Shown here piece by piece: positions 43,826-57,557 of a stretch of DNA of 64,000 nucleotides. This DNA is from Trifolium pratense (Eukaryota; Streptophyta; Magnoliopsida; Fabales; Fabaceae). A program made the translations under genes and the position numbers. The stretch is taken from the NCBI RefSeq assembly GCF_020283565.1, contig NC_060062.1:56442439-56506438 (forward strand), read 5' to 3'. A model generated the notes under the pieces. That model searched no databases. It was not told the DNA's origin and saw only the letters and a program-made list of their open reading frames with translations. The number at the start of each line of letters is the position of its first letter. The stretch's first letter is position 1.

Positions 43826-44777
43826 TGTAACACCCAAACCCATTATTTAATAAAATTCTACCATGATAACTCTTTTTCAAAATACGCGGCGGAAAATTGA
43901 AGTTTATTATTATAAAAGTCATGGTTCGAGCATTACACTCTTCAATCATAATAATACTAATGTAATTAATTAGTAAAAACAATGTTTATACAGAATAATC
44001 TTCTTTATCGAAAGATATAGTTTTTACAAATAAATATCAAAAGTTATAAAGACTCTATAGTCTAAATACAACCTAGATAAGGAGACTCTATATACATATA
44101 AAATCCTTTCCCGTGTCACAAACAGAGCGGAGCTTCACCGACGACTCGACATCGAATACCACAAAACCTGTGAATCTGGACCCCCAACGATCCAGCACAT
44201 AACACATAAATGAGAGTTAGACAACATACTCAAAATATAAGTGTAAGTAAATGGTACTTAAACACTTCTTCATAAAAACATGCATAATCATACATTATAC
44301 ATATACATCACCATCATTCATGCATATTCATATATCATGCATATACTTCATTTATCACATAATCAATCATCCACAAAATACACCAAACATATAGTTTCAC
44401 GTCGTCTCGGACAATACCAAAACATCAACAAATACATTGTTCAGATTATGGTCATGACGGACCCTGCGTTGTTCATTTTATAGTCATGACGGACTCTGCT
44501 CCTCACATACGGATTAACAATCAACATTTACCAAGTATGTGTCAAACATCATTTATCATAAAATGCACACAAAATCCCTAAATCAATCTAATGCTTCACA
44601 TTCATGTTATGTCCTCTAGACACCTCTAATGCATGTGGTACCATCGTCTTTATCAGGGTATTTCACCTCCGATATCCTTCTTTATCAAACAAATATAGTT
44701 CGATATCCTTCTTTATTGGACAAGCCAATATCCCTAAATATTCATGATGCATGCACTCAAAACTCATGAATATATTC
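43826..44777 (-). repeat. E 3' LTR, outer (3') piece
   Basis: Begins TGTAACACCC on the + strand (reverse complement of GGGTGTTACA) and parallels F 454-1333 in reverse complement, including the two TATAAAATG-type motifs (44440-44495) and the hairpin units. Ends with TATTC (44773-44777), the target duplication of G. Confidence 0.9.
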
Positions 44778-46087
44778 TGTTGGGAAATCGTTTCATAAAA
44801 CACTTTTATAAACGCAGCGGAATTTTAAAATTAAAATTTCCCATCAATGGATTCTTGTGAATGAGCATGATCAGGTCTAGAATATTACATTTGAAGAACA
44901 AATCTGTGGCCGCCTTTCTTGATCACAAGCACCGCACTTGCAGCACCTCCACTCGTAGTCCACACGAACAGGAACCTTCGATCTCACAGTGCTAGCTGTT
45001 CTTGGATGAAGGCTGAGGGAATTTTGTGCGGTTTAGGGTTTAGAGAAATTCAGAATTTTTCTAAACTCAGTTAGGGTTTCAAAAATATAACTACTGAAGT
45101 TCATAAGGCTCTATTTATAGAGTTTCTTATGAGGTCTTTAGTTTACACGAAATTGGGCTTCTCAAGCCCAATAACCGTTTTTCACTAACTACACCCCCAC
45201 AATAAGTCTTACTTATTTTTCCCTTCTTAACTGTCCTTATGTGTGTGACCCTGTAGGTTCTTATGACGTTGGCAATAATATTAATCGTAATATTATAAAC
45301 AGTGAGCGGTATCTAGCAACACATCACTGTTACCCAAGTCACAGGAATGTCACGTGATCTGACTAACCTTTCCGTGATAAATATCTTATGCATAATTACC
45401 CTTTTGTCCTCATGTCTATATTGAACACAAGGCATAGTATGCCATCCTTGTCTAGTTCAATATTGGGCCCATAGACATATCTCCCGTTATGTAGGAGGGA
45501 CAAATTCCATCTAGGTCACTCATGTCCCTCAGCATGATTCGTGGGATACCCATCAACCAACTTTATAATTATCCAGTTACGGATAACGTTTGAATGGCAA
45601 CAAGGTATTACACTCCTGCATCTAGGGTACATAGTGGTTTCAGGTCGAAGGGTGGAATACACCTTTTATCACTATGAGAAAACTTATGACATTTCATAAC
45701 ACTCTATGTAGTATTCTCATGGTGGGTCAATCCGATATAAAGTTACCCTTAACATTTATATCTATGTGAAGACTTGATAACTCATTATCCATGATCAGTG
45801 AGATATGATCATCAGTCTACCAACATAATAGTCTTTATGCTTTAACGTTATCCCATTTCACAATAAAGCTTGACTATGGATATGTTTAAGAATAGTGTTC
45901 TTATATTTAATGGAATCTCACGATTAAGTCATACTTAACATTCCATACAATGAACTTACTATTCTAGGGACTCTATTATTATTGAACACATAAACATAAT
46001 AAAGAAACGCCTTTATTTAATAAGTAAATTATTCAATACATTTATTATGCAATTATAAATAATTGGCCTCTAGGGCTTACACCAACA
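44778..46087 (-). repeat. G 3' LTR
   Basis: 1310 bp; minus strand starts TGTTGGTGTAAGCC and ends GATTTCCCAACA. About a dozen substitutions and one 2-bp indel against 52266-53573. Confidence 0.9.
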
Positions 46088-46097
46088 ATCTCCCACT
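46088..46097 (-). promoter_or_regulatory. G polypurine tract
   Basis: Minus-strand AGTGGGAGAT just before the LTR start. Confidence 0.8.
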
Positions 46098-46101
46098 AGC
46101 A

Positions 46102-48018
46102 CTAGAGCCAATCAGGCATACTCCTAATACCTATGCCCCTAGTGTGGCCCTCATGCTTCGGCTGAGCAAGAGGCTTTGTAAGTGGATCAGCAGCATTGTC
46201 AAGTGTTGGTACTCTGCATATTTTCACATCTCCTCTATCAATTATTTCTCGAATAAGATGATAGCGCCTGAGTATATATTTGGACTTTTGGTGAGATCTA
46301 GGTTCCTTAGCTTGTGCGATTGCACCATTGTTGTCACAAAATAATTCAATGGGATCCACAATGCTAGGGAATATGCCAAGTTCAGTAATGAACTTCTTTA
46401 TCCAAACAACTTCCTTTGCTGCATTTGATGCAGCGATGTACTCAGCTTCGGTTGTAGAATCAGCAACTGTATCTTGCTTTGAACTCTTCCAGCTCACAGC
46501 GCCACCATTTATGCAAAACACATAGCCTGATTGCGACCTAAAGTCATCCCTATCTGTTTGGAAGCTAGCATCAGTGTAACCAATTACATTTAGCTCTTCT
46601 TGGCCTCCATATATTAGGAATGAGTCTTTAGTCCTCCTTAAGTATTTAAGGATGTTCTTGACAGCCACCCAATGAGCCTCACCAGGATCAGACTGATAAC
46701 GGCTTGTTGCGCTTAAGGCATATGAAACATCTGGTCGAGTACATATCATGGCATACATGATAGATCCTATAGCCGATGCATAAGGGATCTTACTCATGCG
46801 GTCTCTTTCTTCCTTAGATGAAGGAGACTTTGTCTTTGAAAGACATAGGCCATGTTGCATAGGAATGAATCCTTTCTTGGAATCATGCATATTAAAGCGT
46901 CTTAACACTTTATCTATGTATGTACTCTGGCTCAGGCCAAGCAGTTTTTGTGATCTATCTCTATAGATTCTTATTCCTAATATATAGGCTGCTTCACCCA
47001 GATCTTTCATAGAAAAGCAATTCCATAACCAAGTTTTAATTTGTTGCAAGGTAGGGATGTCGTTTCCTATTAGTAGTATGTCATCTACATATAATACTAG
47101 GAATGCGACTATGCTCCCACTAACCTTCTTGTAAACACAAGGCTCATCTTCATTTTGAATGAATCCATACTGTTTTACAGTTTCATCAAAACGAAGATTC
47201 CAACTTCTGGAAGCTTGCTTAAATCCGTAGATTGACCGCTGTAATTTGCATATCTTTTTGGCTTCTCCTGGAATGCAAAAGCCCTCAGGTTGTGTCATAT
47301 ACACATCCTCAAGGAGACTCCCATTAAGGAAGGCAGTTTTTACATCCATCTGCCAGATTTCATAATCATAGTATGCAGCGATGGCAAGTAAGATCCGAAT
47401 GGATTTGATCATCGCAACTGGTGAAAATGTTTCATCATAGTCTACCCCATGAATTTGTTTGAAACCTTTAGCAACCAATCGCGCTTTGTAGGTCTGTACC
47501 TTTCCATCCATGTCAGTCTTCTTCTTAAAGACCCACTTGCATCCTATGGGTTTAATCCCATCAGGAGCTTCCACCAAGTTCCAAACTTAATTTGTGTACA
47601 TGGAATCCATTTCAGATTTCATGGCTTCAATCCACTTCTCAGATTCAGGGCCAGTAATGGCCTCTTGGTAAGTCACAGGCTCATCTTGATCCATGAGTAA
47701 TACATCACCTTGATCCGATATGAGATATCCATATCTTTCAGGTTCTTGACGTATCCTGTTGGACCTACGTGGTTCTTGTGTTATATGAGCAGGATTCTCT
47801 GTCACAACATCTTGTGCATCCCGCTCTTGTTCCTCCATTGGTGTGTCATTACTTTGTGGATCGTGAATTTCTTCAAGATCTACTTTCCTCCCACTGATTC
47901 CTTTGGAAACAAAGTCCTTTTCTAGGAATACTCCTGTTCGAGCGACAAACACTTTGCCCTCAGAAGGATTGTAGAAGTGATATCCTTTTGTCTCTTTTGG
48001 ATATCCACAAAGAAGCAC
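46102..48018 (-). pseudogene. G integrase C-terminus, RT and RNase H (one nonsense codon)
   Basis: Two in-frame blocks (48018-47587 and 47577-46102) split by a single TAA at 47587-47589 just before the RT motif PIGCKWVFKKK. RT has WQMDVKTAFLNG, IYGFKQASRSWN and LYVDDILLIGND (~residue 162 of the second block). RNase H has GYTDASFQTD, STTEAEYIAAS, FCDNNGAIAQ and YHLIREIIDRGDV. The usual Leu in YGLKQA is Phe. The last ~12 residues run close to the PPT. The upstream frame is joined by a one-base indel near 48000. Confidence 0.9.
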
Positions 48019-50075
48019 TTGTCAGATTTAGGTTCAAGTTTAGTAGAAATTTGACGTTTTACATAAACTTCGCAACCCCAAATCTTTAAGTAAGACATAT
48101 GTGGTTTCTTGCCACTCCACATCTCATATGGTGTCTTTTCAACCGTTTTAGAAGGAACACGGTTAAGTGTATAAGCTGCTGTTAATAGGGCGTGTCCCCA
48201 AAAGGAGTTTGGAAGATCAGCGTGACTCATCATAGACCGCACCATGTCCAACAAGGTTCGGTTTCTTCTCTCAGACACACCATTCCATTGTGGTGTTCCA
48301 GGAGGAGTGAGTTGGGATAAGATCCCACACTCTTTTAGATGGTCATCAAACTCTAGGCTTAAATACTCACCTCCTCGATCTGATCGAAGGATTTTGATTT
48401 TCTTTCCTAGTTGGTTTTGTACTTCATTTTTAAATTCTTTGAACTTTTCAAAGGATTCGGATTTATGCTTCATTAGATACACATATCCATATCTACTGTA
48501 GTCATCAGTAAATGTGATGAAGTATTGAAAACCTCCTCTAGCGTGTGTGTTCAATGGTCCACATACATCAGTATGTATGAGAGCCAAAAGATCACTTGCC
48601 CTTTCACCTTTACCAGTGAACGGGGTCTTTGTCATTTTTCCCAATAAACAAGATCTGCATGTTTCAAAAGATTCATAATCAAATGAATCCAAGAGCCCAT
48701 CTTTATGGAGCTTGGAAATGCGTTTCTCATTTATATGGCCTAAACGACAGTGCCAAAGGTATGTAGGATTTAACTCATTAGGTTTAATCCTTTTTGTATC
48801 AATGTTATATATTGGCATTTCAAGATCAAGAATATATAATCCATTACTCATTTGTGCTGTGGCATAAAAGATATCATTTAAATAAATGGAGCAACAATTG
48901 TTCTTTATTATAAATGAAAAGCCAAGTTTATCCAAACAAGAAACAGAAATAATATTCCTGCTAATGGCAGGTACATAAAAACAGTTCTCTAACTGTATTA
49001 TTAAACCAGAAGGTAAAGTCAAATTATAAACTCCTACAGCTAATGCGGCAACTCTTGCTCCATTTCCCACTCGTAGGTCGACTTCACCTTTAGCCAATCC
49101 TCTACTCCTTTGCAGCCCCTGCACATTAGTACAAATGTGAGAACCACATCCGGTATCTAATACCCATGTAGAAGAAGTAGATAAATTAATTTCAATAACA
49201 AAGATACCTGCTGAATTGGAGCTCTCTACTCCATTCTTTTTATCTTCCAGGTATTTTGGGCAGTTCCTCTTCCAATGTCCAGTCTTGTTACAGTGGAAGC
49301 ACCTACCCTCCTTTGCAACTCCCCCAGTGGGCTTCAAGGCTTTAGGGGTGGGTTTGGGTTTGGCAACTTCCTTGCCCTTCCCTTTGACTCCCTTTCCTTT
49401 GTTGCCCTTTACTTTGTTTCCATTGCCAATCATAAGAACATGGTTGGACTTCCCTTTTGTTTTCATGTTCTGCTCAGCTTGCCTCAACATGCCTAGCAGT
49501 TGTGGCAGAGTCTTCTCCATGTCCGACATGGTGAAGTTCAGAACAAACTGATTAAAACTCTCCGGCAACGATTGCAAGATCAGATCAGTTGCAAGCTCAT
49601 TTCCAAGTGGAAATCCCAATTTTTCTAAGTTCCCCACGTACCCAATCATCTTGAGGACATGTGGACTTACTAGAGATCCCTCAGATAGCTTGGCTGAAAA
49701 CAGGGCTTTGGAAACCTCAAACCTCTCAATCCTGGCTTGCTCTTGATAGAGCGTTTTCAAGTGTTCGATCATATCGAACGCATTCATGTCCTCATGTTGC
49801 TTCTGAAGCTCAGAGGTCATGGTAGCCAGCATGAGGCACTTTGCATCCATGACATCATCAAGACGCTTCTGATAAGCATCCCTTTGTGCCTTAGGAGCAT
49901 TGGCGGCAGGTTCATCCTCAGGGTTAGGTTGGGGTTCCTCAATAGCATACAGCTTTTTCTCGTGCATGAGGACTATCCTCAAGTTACGATGCCAATCAAG
50001 AAAATTTGTCCCAGACAATTTTTCTTTGTCAAGAATGCTTCGCAAAATGTTGTTCGAAGTATTGGTGTTTGACAT
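47922..50075 (-). pseudogene. G gag, protease and integrase (frameshifted at 3' end)
   Basis: 717 codons from a credible ATG (50073-50075). Gag with copia-type motifs (GTNFLDWHRNLRIVL), a Lys/Gly-rich linker, zinc knuckle CFHCNKTGHWKRNC (~258), protease WVLDTGCGSHIC (~305), integrase HHCC (~440-480) and core with IHTDVCGPL, LRSDRGGEY and WNGVSERRNRTLLD. The frame shifts by one base near 48000, right after EPKSDKCFF, leaving about 25 random residues. Catalytic residues seem intact. Confidence 0.9.
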
Positions 50076-51082
50076 GGTGATCTACAATTGTAAAAGTGAA
50101 AATATAAGTATTGAACAATTTTAATACACATTTAATTAGGCCTTTAATTAAACATGCTCTCTCACTATTTTACTCAAAACAAATGACCTTCGACATTTGA
50201 TTCGGAAAATCCCGTTGGAAGATTTTCTAGTGAGAATGAGATCCATATTTCACTTCGTTTTAAGTCAGCGTTGGGCTGATTACACAAAACTTAGTTATTT
50301 AGGTAGGAAACTCCTTTCCAATTGTATCTCATACAACTCTCATATCCTTTCTATTGGGTGAATAACACTTATTCTAATCCATCACATGGAATACCCCAAT
50401 ACTTGCTTCTAAAGTCATATAATCTTATTATATTTTCTTTAGTTAAGTTAGACCCATTAAATAGCGATCGGATAAATAAATTATCTCACCGCAACTTATC
50501 AATATTGACAATGCACTTCGCGTTGGCAAAACCTACATTGATCGATATTGATCTTGAAGGGCGCTATTTGTTGGAAAGCGATAAAACTTAATATTAATTC
50601 CTTTGAGGGCTTTTATAATTAATTTGATCTCACCTTACCACGGCTTACATACAATGACGTCACTCCATACATAACATGCATCAACATACATAATATAATA
50701 AAATGATATGGTTATGGCCCCTAGCGTGATTGTTCCCTCAAGCAAATGAGAGAACCTATGCTATATCTAAGAACGACCTATACTTCTCCAAGATAGATCT
50801 TCATTGATGTCCTTCCTGTCCTATTTGCTAATCTTATATTACATCACTACAAGAAACTCGTGTTCATACGAGGGAGTGAGATGAGAAAAGAAATTACATC
50901 AAGAAAATATAAGAGAGGCACGACACGCAGGCCGTATTTAAAATCCCAAATAAAACGAAAAGAAGAACTAAGGCCATAACCATTCATCATGCAACTTTAA
51001 TAACAATAAACACACAATTTATTATTATTATATTAGTCCAATTAATAAAACACCATGATTGATCACCTTACGCATTAGTATT
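50076..51082 (-). mobile_element. G 5' leader, truncated
   Basis: Non-coding leader upstream of gag. It should run into a primer site and the 5' LTR but stops at 51082, where duplicated flank begins with shared ATTGCATTGAATG. Nothing else recognised. Confidence 0.7.
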
Positions 51083-52265
51083 ATTGCATTGAATGAAAAG
51101 CAATTACAAATAAAGATGGTTCACAAAACATACATTTCTCCTCTGAATTCCTTTCGTTCGATCGCTGAGTACTTAGAATTTTAGAGAGAGTGTTTGTATA
51201 AAATTTTGTGACCCTTGTTCTGAATGAAAAACTGCTATAAATACTACAACGAAGTGGTAACCGCTTCTTGATCATCTGGACGCTCTTCGATCTGCCACGT
51301 CGACCACGTTCTCTGTAACACCCAAACCCATTATTTAATAAAATTCTACCATGATAACTCTTTTTCAAAATACGCGGCGGAAAATTGAAGTTTATTATTA
51401 TAAAAGTCATGGTTCGAGCATTACACTCTTCAATCATAATAATACTAATGTAATTAATTAGTAAAAACAATGTTTATACAGAATAATCTTCTTTATCGAA
51501 AGATATAGTTTTTACAAATAAATATCAAAAGTTATAAAGACTCTATAGTCTAAATACAACCTAGATAAGGAGACTCTATATACATATAAAATCCTTTCCC
51601 GTGTCACAATCAGAGCGGAGCTTCACCGACGACTCGACATCGAATACCACAAAACCTGTGAATCTGGACCCCCAACGATCCAGCACATAACACATAAAAG
51701 AGAGTTAGACAACATACTCAAAATATAAGTGTAAGTAAATGGTACTTAAACACTTCTTCATAAAAACATGCATAATCATACATTATACATATACATCACC
51801 ATCATTCATGCATATTCATATATCATGCATATACTTCATTTATCACATAATCAATCATCCACAAAATACACCAAACATATAGTTTCACGTCGTTTCGGAC
51901 AATACCAAAACATCAACAAATACATTGTTCAGATTATGGTCATGACGGACCCTGCGTTGTTCATTTTATAGTCATGACGGACTCTGCTCCTCACATACGG
52001 ATTAACAATCAACATTTACCAAGTATGTGTCAAACATCATTTATCATAAAATGCACACAAAATCCCTAAAGCAATCTAATGCTTCACATTCATGTTATGT
52101 CCTCTAGACACCTCTAATGCATGTGGTACCATCGTCTTTATCAGGGTATTTCACCTCCGATATCCTTCTTTATCAAACAAATATAGTTCGATATCCTTCT
52201 TTATTGGACAAGCCAATATCCCTAAATATTCATGATGCATGCACTCAAAACTCATGAATATATTC
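51083..52265 (-). repeat. Duplicated copy of E-LTR flank inside G
   Basis: Matches 43595-44777 at offset 7488 with a handful of substitutions (for example CACAATCAGAG versus CACAAACAGAG). It includes 231 bp of DNA outside the E LTR plus the first 952 bp of that LTR, and ends with TATTC next to the 5' LTR of G. Confidence 0.95.
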
Positions 52266-53573
52266 TGTTGGGAAATCGTTTCATAAAACACTTTTATAAA
52301 CGCAGCGGAATTTTAAAATTAAAATTTCTCATCAATGGATTCTTGTGAATGAGCTTGATCAGGTCTAGAATATTACCTTTGAAGAACAAATCTGTGGCCG
52401 CCTTTCTTGATCACAAGCACCGCACTTGCAGCACCTCCACTTAGTCCACACGAACAGGAACCTTCGATCTCACAGTGCTAGCTGTTCTTGGATGAAGGCT
52501 GAGGGAATTTTGTGCGGTTTAGGGTTTAGAGAAATTCAGAATTTTTCTAAACTCAGTTAGGGTTTCAAAAACGTAACTACTGAAGTTCATAAGGCTCTAT
52601 TTATAGAGTTTCTTATGAGGTCTTTAGTTTACACGAAATTGGGCTTCTCAAGCCCAATAACCGTTTTTCACTAACTGCACCCCCACAATAAGTCTTACTT
52701 ATTTTTCCCTTCTTAACTGTCCTTATGTGTGTGACCCTGTAGGTTCTTATGACGTTGGCAATAATATTAATCGTAATATTATAAACAGTGAGCGGTATCT
52801 AGCAACACATCACTATTACCCAAGTCACAGGAATGTCACGTGATCTGACTAACCTTTCCGTGATAAATATCTTATGCATAATTACCCTTTTGTCCTCATG
52901 TCTATATTGAACACAAGGCATAGTATGTCATCCTTGTCTAGTTCAATATTGGGCCCATAGACATATCTCCCGTTATGTAGGAGGGACAAATTCCATCTAG
53001 GTCACTCATGTCCCTCAGCATGATTCGTGGGATACCCATCAACCAACTTTATAATTATCCAGTTACGGATAACGTTTGAATGGCAACAAGGGATTACACT
53101 CCTGCATCTAGGGTACATAGTGGTTTCAGGTCGAAGGGTGGAATACACCTTTTATCACTATGAGAAAACTTATGACATTTCATAACACTCTATGTAGTAT
53201 TCTCATGGTGGGTCAATCCGATATAAAGTTACCCTTAACATTTATATCTATGTGAAGACTTGATAACTCATTATCCATGATCAGTGAGATATGATCATCA
53301 GTCTACCAACATAATAGTCTTTATGCTTTAACGTTATCCCATTTCACAATAAAGCTTGACTATGGATATGTTTAAGAATAGTGTTCTTATATTTAATGGA
53401 ATCTCACGATTAAGTCATACTTAACATTCCATACAATGAACTTATTATTCTAGGGACTCTATTATTATTTAACACATAAACATAATAAAGAAACGCCTTT
53501 ATTTAATAAGTAAATTATTCAATACATTTATTATGCAATTATAAATAATTGACCTCTAGGGCTTACACCAACA
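52266..53573 (-). repeat. G 5' LTR
   Basis: 1308 bp; right end ACACCAACA followed by TATTC and the rest of E LTR. Confidence 0.9.
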
Positions 53574-53578
53574 TATTC

Positions 53579-54830
53579 ATCAACAATTTTGGCATATAGC
53601 CCATCAACAATAACGTGGAACACTATCCAACGTCCGTCTTTATTAAGATAATCAATACCTTAATATCCGTCTTTATCAAATAACATAATTCGATATACTT
53701 CTTTATTAGAATAACATAATTCTAATATCCTTCTTTATTAAGTTGATTAACACCTTAATATACTTCTTTGAAATTTGAATAAACATCATCAACACAATCA
53801 TATTCCACAAATATAATCAACAACTATCATCACAATACAATTAATCATGGTTATAAACACCTAATTGTATGTTAGAATACCTTAAATCCATGTTACAAGT
53901 GCCTAATTACACTTACAATCATCAACAAAAAGTTGCAGGTCCAGTACTGTTCGCTAAGCGAAGGCTTAGCGAAGCTCACCAAAGGATCACCTGCTCATGG
54001 CGAGCATGCAGCGAGCTGTGGCGAGCTGTTCGCCACACGTTCGCTGAGCGAAGGCCTAGCGAGTGCCTCCTGCCAGGACAGTTCAAAACTTGCGTTTTCT
54101 ACACCAAATCACCCAAAAATCCCATTTTTCATGTTATAAACCCCAAATGAGTTTGTATTCAAGTGCAACAAACATATCTAAACACAAAAGGACGGTTCAT
54201 TTCACCGATCTACCATTTTTACTACGAAAAGTAGAGATTTAACACTTTTACTCAAAACTCTCAAGAACACAAAGTTCTTGAGTTTAATCCTTTATAAATC
54301 TCGTTTTTAACCATTAGATTCGTTCATACATCATGATAAGAGCATGTTAAACATGTTATGAACCTTAGAATCGATTTCCATTAAGAAAATCCATCCAAAC
54401 TAAAACGAAAATGGGGTGGAGGAAGTTCGGGTGAGGAGAAATCGACATTCTCCCCTTCCTCGAGTCACCCACGAATATGAAATCTACTCTCTTACCTGGA
54501 TTCGAAGAAAACTCGAAGATTTGCTCTTGATCTCTAGCTCTTCTTCTTGCCCTAGCTCCTCAAGCTCTCTCCTCTCTTCTCTCAAAAACACAAGAACATG
54601 AGAAATGAATTCTCTCTTCCCTCACTATGCCCATATGGGCGCTCCACACACACAAGGCCCATTGGGCCTCAAGCCCAATTGGCTTGGCCCAATAACACGT
54701 TAACTCACTCTACTCGCCTAATAACTAAAGTACTCGATAAATAACTCAAGTTATTAACTTAATTAAAATGCCACGTTAAATAAAATATTTTAACACATAA
54801 AAATAATAATATGAAAATTGGGTCGTTACA
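53579..54830 (-). repeat. E 3' LTR, inner (5') piece
   Basis: Continues the stem-loop array in reverse complement (53603-53770: ACGTGGA, TATTAAG, ATCAAAT/ATTCGAT, ATTAGA, TATTAAG units), then a TTCGCTAAGCGAA cluster (53948-54063), and ends GGGTCGTTACA at 54830. Confidence 0.9.
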
Positions 54831-57552
54831 ACTCTCCCCCACTTAATAGATTTTCGCCCTCGAAAATTACGCTACTAAAACAACTCCGGATAACCCCTGT
54901 ATCCAACCCTCCAACGAAACGCTCAAAACGCTACACATTACCAAGTTTGACAAAATTAGTTTATCCCATCCAACACAATTTTTGTCCATTTATCAACAAG
55001 AGATCAAGGAAGGCCAGTTCCTCAATTTGTCGATAGATAGTCAACAATCATGATATCGGCATAAACCATTCTTATCAAACCGCTAAAACGTCCACTTCGC
55101 ACGAAACATCCATAGACTCACATTCTACGGCCTCACAACGTTACCCTAAAACTGGTACAACCAATTGAACACACTCCGAAAAGACGTGAAATACTCCACA
55201 ACTCCCCAAATCCTATAAATCTTTGATTCCCTTATGAATCACTTAACCGTGTTACATCACTTATTCATATTCGAATCTTATTCCAACTTATCACTCGATA
55301 TTTTAATTCCAACAATCACTTGATGACCAACATTCTCAAACTTCATTGACACATCCTAGAAATTACCGTCTCTAACCGTCAAATTCTTTTTCTCACATAT
55401 CTCCAATCATTGAGTCGAATCCAATACGACTACTCTTTTCCCAAGTAGTCTCTTAACCAACCTTTTGCATTCCTTAACGCAACATTTTCCAATATCACTC
55501 CTCCTTAATCTTTAGTAAATCACTACTTCAAAATTAGGCCACCGCCTAACATTGGTTCTCTAAACAATCAAAACTTCTATTTCGTTGACTCTAAACGTCA
55601 TCTTCAATTCGCCTACAATCCACCTATCCATGTTCCCCATCATCTTGCATTGCAACAAGCATACTCTTCTCTGTTTATTCACCGATCAGTTTCTTATTCA
55701 CCTCCGACCTCTACCAATCATCATCTTTCTATGGATAGCTATCTTTAAACTCCTCTTTAGTACATTCGATCCCAAAATCAAACTCTTGAATTAAATCTAC
55801 AAAGCTCCAAATATTCGCCATACGATCTAATTCTATCCATTAAATTCTAATATAAGGTACAAGGCCTTCCCAATATCAACTCTTTGTCTTAGTATTCTTA
55901 CTAACGACTCCTTGTCTACTCCCAACATGACATTTCGAGAAAATTTCCAAAAATTCTCGTCCAAAATACATCTTAAGTTATACACCAAATCATTACCGTT
56001 CCATCATCCATGATGAAACAATTTAAAATGCTTTACTTCATTGTCACCGATTGTGACCATACATCAACATCCACGATGCATCTAACAACACTAGTCTCCA
56101 CTGACTTTCCTATTCCATAAATCCAAATTTCCTAGTAAATACTTACGTACTCTTATCTTGTGGGAACTACCAAATGCTCTCCGACACTTACCTTAGGCAT
56201 CGTCTTCAACTCCTTACTATGTGTGCTCAAACACAACATCTACTCACATGTGCGGTAATACTTTTCGCAAATTCTCACCTAACACAAGTCACTTCCAACA
56301 TGACCTCCTAATACTCATTCTCTGCACGTTCTTCAACGGCTAACTTTCTTATTTCTAATCATTCTAAGACGTTACTACTCACTTAGCTTCATCTCAACCT
56401 CCAAGACTCTACGTTCTCGTTCAACATGTGACACCAATTGTCTGGTCATTATCCAAATCCAATCACTCTTTCTTCGACAAGCCTCTCACAAAATCTTTCG
56501 AATCGTTATCCTACTTCCATCTTCGAATAAACTCGACTACTCATACAATCCTTACTTCCAACGATTCAACAAACATACCAATCCTATTATGATATTTCTC
56601 AATTCCATTCTCGTCTACTTTAAAGCCTACTTCCCTTCATCGATTAATGAACACCAACGGTTCACTAATCTTCACATCTCTTATGAAAATTACTTCACAC
56701 ACTAGACTTAGAACTCCAAATTGTTCAACCAATTCAACCTACTACCAAATGCGCGACTCACGTAAAACTTCTTACTCCAACATCCGGTACAACATTTGAT
56801 CCACTTGGATGACAACTTACTTCAAAATCATCACCTCCTCAAGAATCTTAATCACTCCCTCCTCCTCATATTCGACTCCTTCCGATCAAATAGGTACTTC
56901 AACTTTAGTCCACAAAACACGCCTCCATACTTTTAGTGCAACACACGATCTCCCACCGTTCCGAATACCCTTCATCTCACTTAACCAATCTCACTAACGC
57001 CCCACGGCGAAACACTTGGTCTGACAACTTCCCTTCTAGTAGTTTCTCACAACTTGTTGCTCCCATTCATTCCACTTCGAACAACGTCACCACTTCCTGA
57101 ATATTATGCTTCAAGAACATCTATACTCATCCCATTCTTCTCACGTTCGAAACATCTCGGAGGGATGCAATCTTCTCCCCCACTTATCTCAAACTCACTC
57201 GCACTCTTCCACTAGAACTTCCGATGCTCACACCTAACGGTTCTATCGTCTCTAAACATATTCTTCCTAAGAAGAAACTAGTATCGACATCGTTTACACG
57301 CATGCCGCATACAAGGGACAAAACCTAACCCACGATACCTAAACACTTACACAAAATCATGCAAGCATCCAAGTAACCTATACTTCCTTCACTTTTCAAA
57401 GTTAGGAAATCAAACAACACAAGAAAAATGAATATTGCACAACAACAATTCATATTCACATTTATTCCAGTCCTAACAAACACAAGAAGACAAGAATCTC
57501 ACATTCAATCAACTTAGGACAAGACATCAACAAAATAAAATTCTTGTCTAGC
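54831..57552 (-). mobile_element. E internal region with decayed chromovirus pol
   Basis: No intact ORF. The 3' end (54831-54870) has the PPT and CGAGGGCGAAAATC. Near 57003-57030, CGGCGAAACACTTGGTC mirrors the H RT segment at 62465-62481; near 56873-56905 the text mirrors the RNase H part of H around 61440-61470. Order is kept, but spacing shrinks from about 1 kb to about 130 bp, so much of pol is deleted. 57170-57270 matches the E2 leader around 24090-24180. From about 57340 to 57552 I see nothing recognisable. 57553-57557 (TCCCT) is the likely target duplication of H. Confidence 0.7.
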
Positions 57553-57557
57553 TCCCT

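Larger units (their letters stand above)
44778..53573 (-). mobile_element. G: minus-strand Ty1/copia element, rearranged
   Basis: 3' LTR 44778-46087 and 5' LTR 52266-53573 (minus orientation), target duplication TATTC at 44773-44777 and 53574-53578, PPT at 46088-46097. The expected primer site beside the 5' LTR is missing; instead 51083-52265 is a copy of the external flank 43595-44777. So flank plus LTR has been duplicated into the element, replacing the end of its leader. The two copies differ at under about 1% of positions by eye. pol carries one frameshift and one nonsense codon, so it is dead. Lineage within Ty1/copia (Angela/Tork-like) is uncertain. Confidence 0.85.
43826..57552 (-). 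mobile_element. E: minus-strand non-autonomous gypsy element (5' part beyond window)
   Basis: 3' LTR in two pieces (43826-44777, 53579-54830) interrupted by copia G. The PPT, AAGTGGGGGAGAGT on the minus strand, is at 54831-54844, and internal non-coding DNA runs to 57552, where chromovirus H is inserted. The 5' LTR must lie right of the window. LTR family is the same as F. Confidence 0.85.

Noticed and set aside
43584..43982. 132-codon minus ORF (copy at 51081-51470)
   Set aside because: It crosses the E LTR boundary and exists twice only because of the segment duplication.
55585..56997. Small + strand ORFs in the E internal region as host genes
   Set aside because: Low-complexity, antisense to decayed element text, no motifs.
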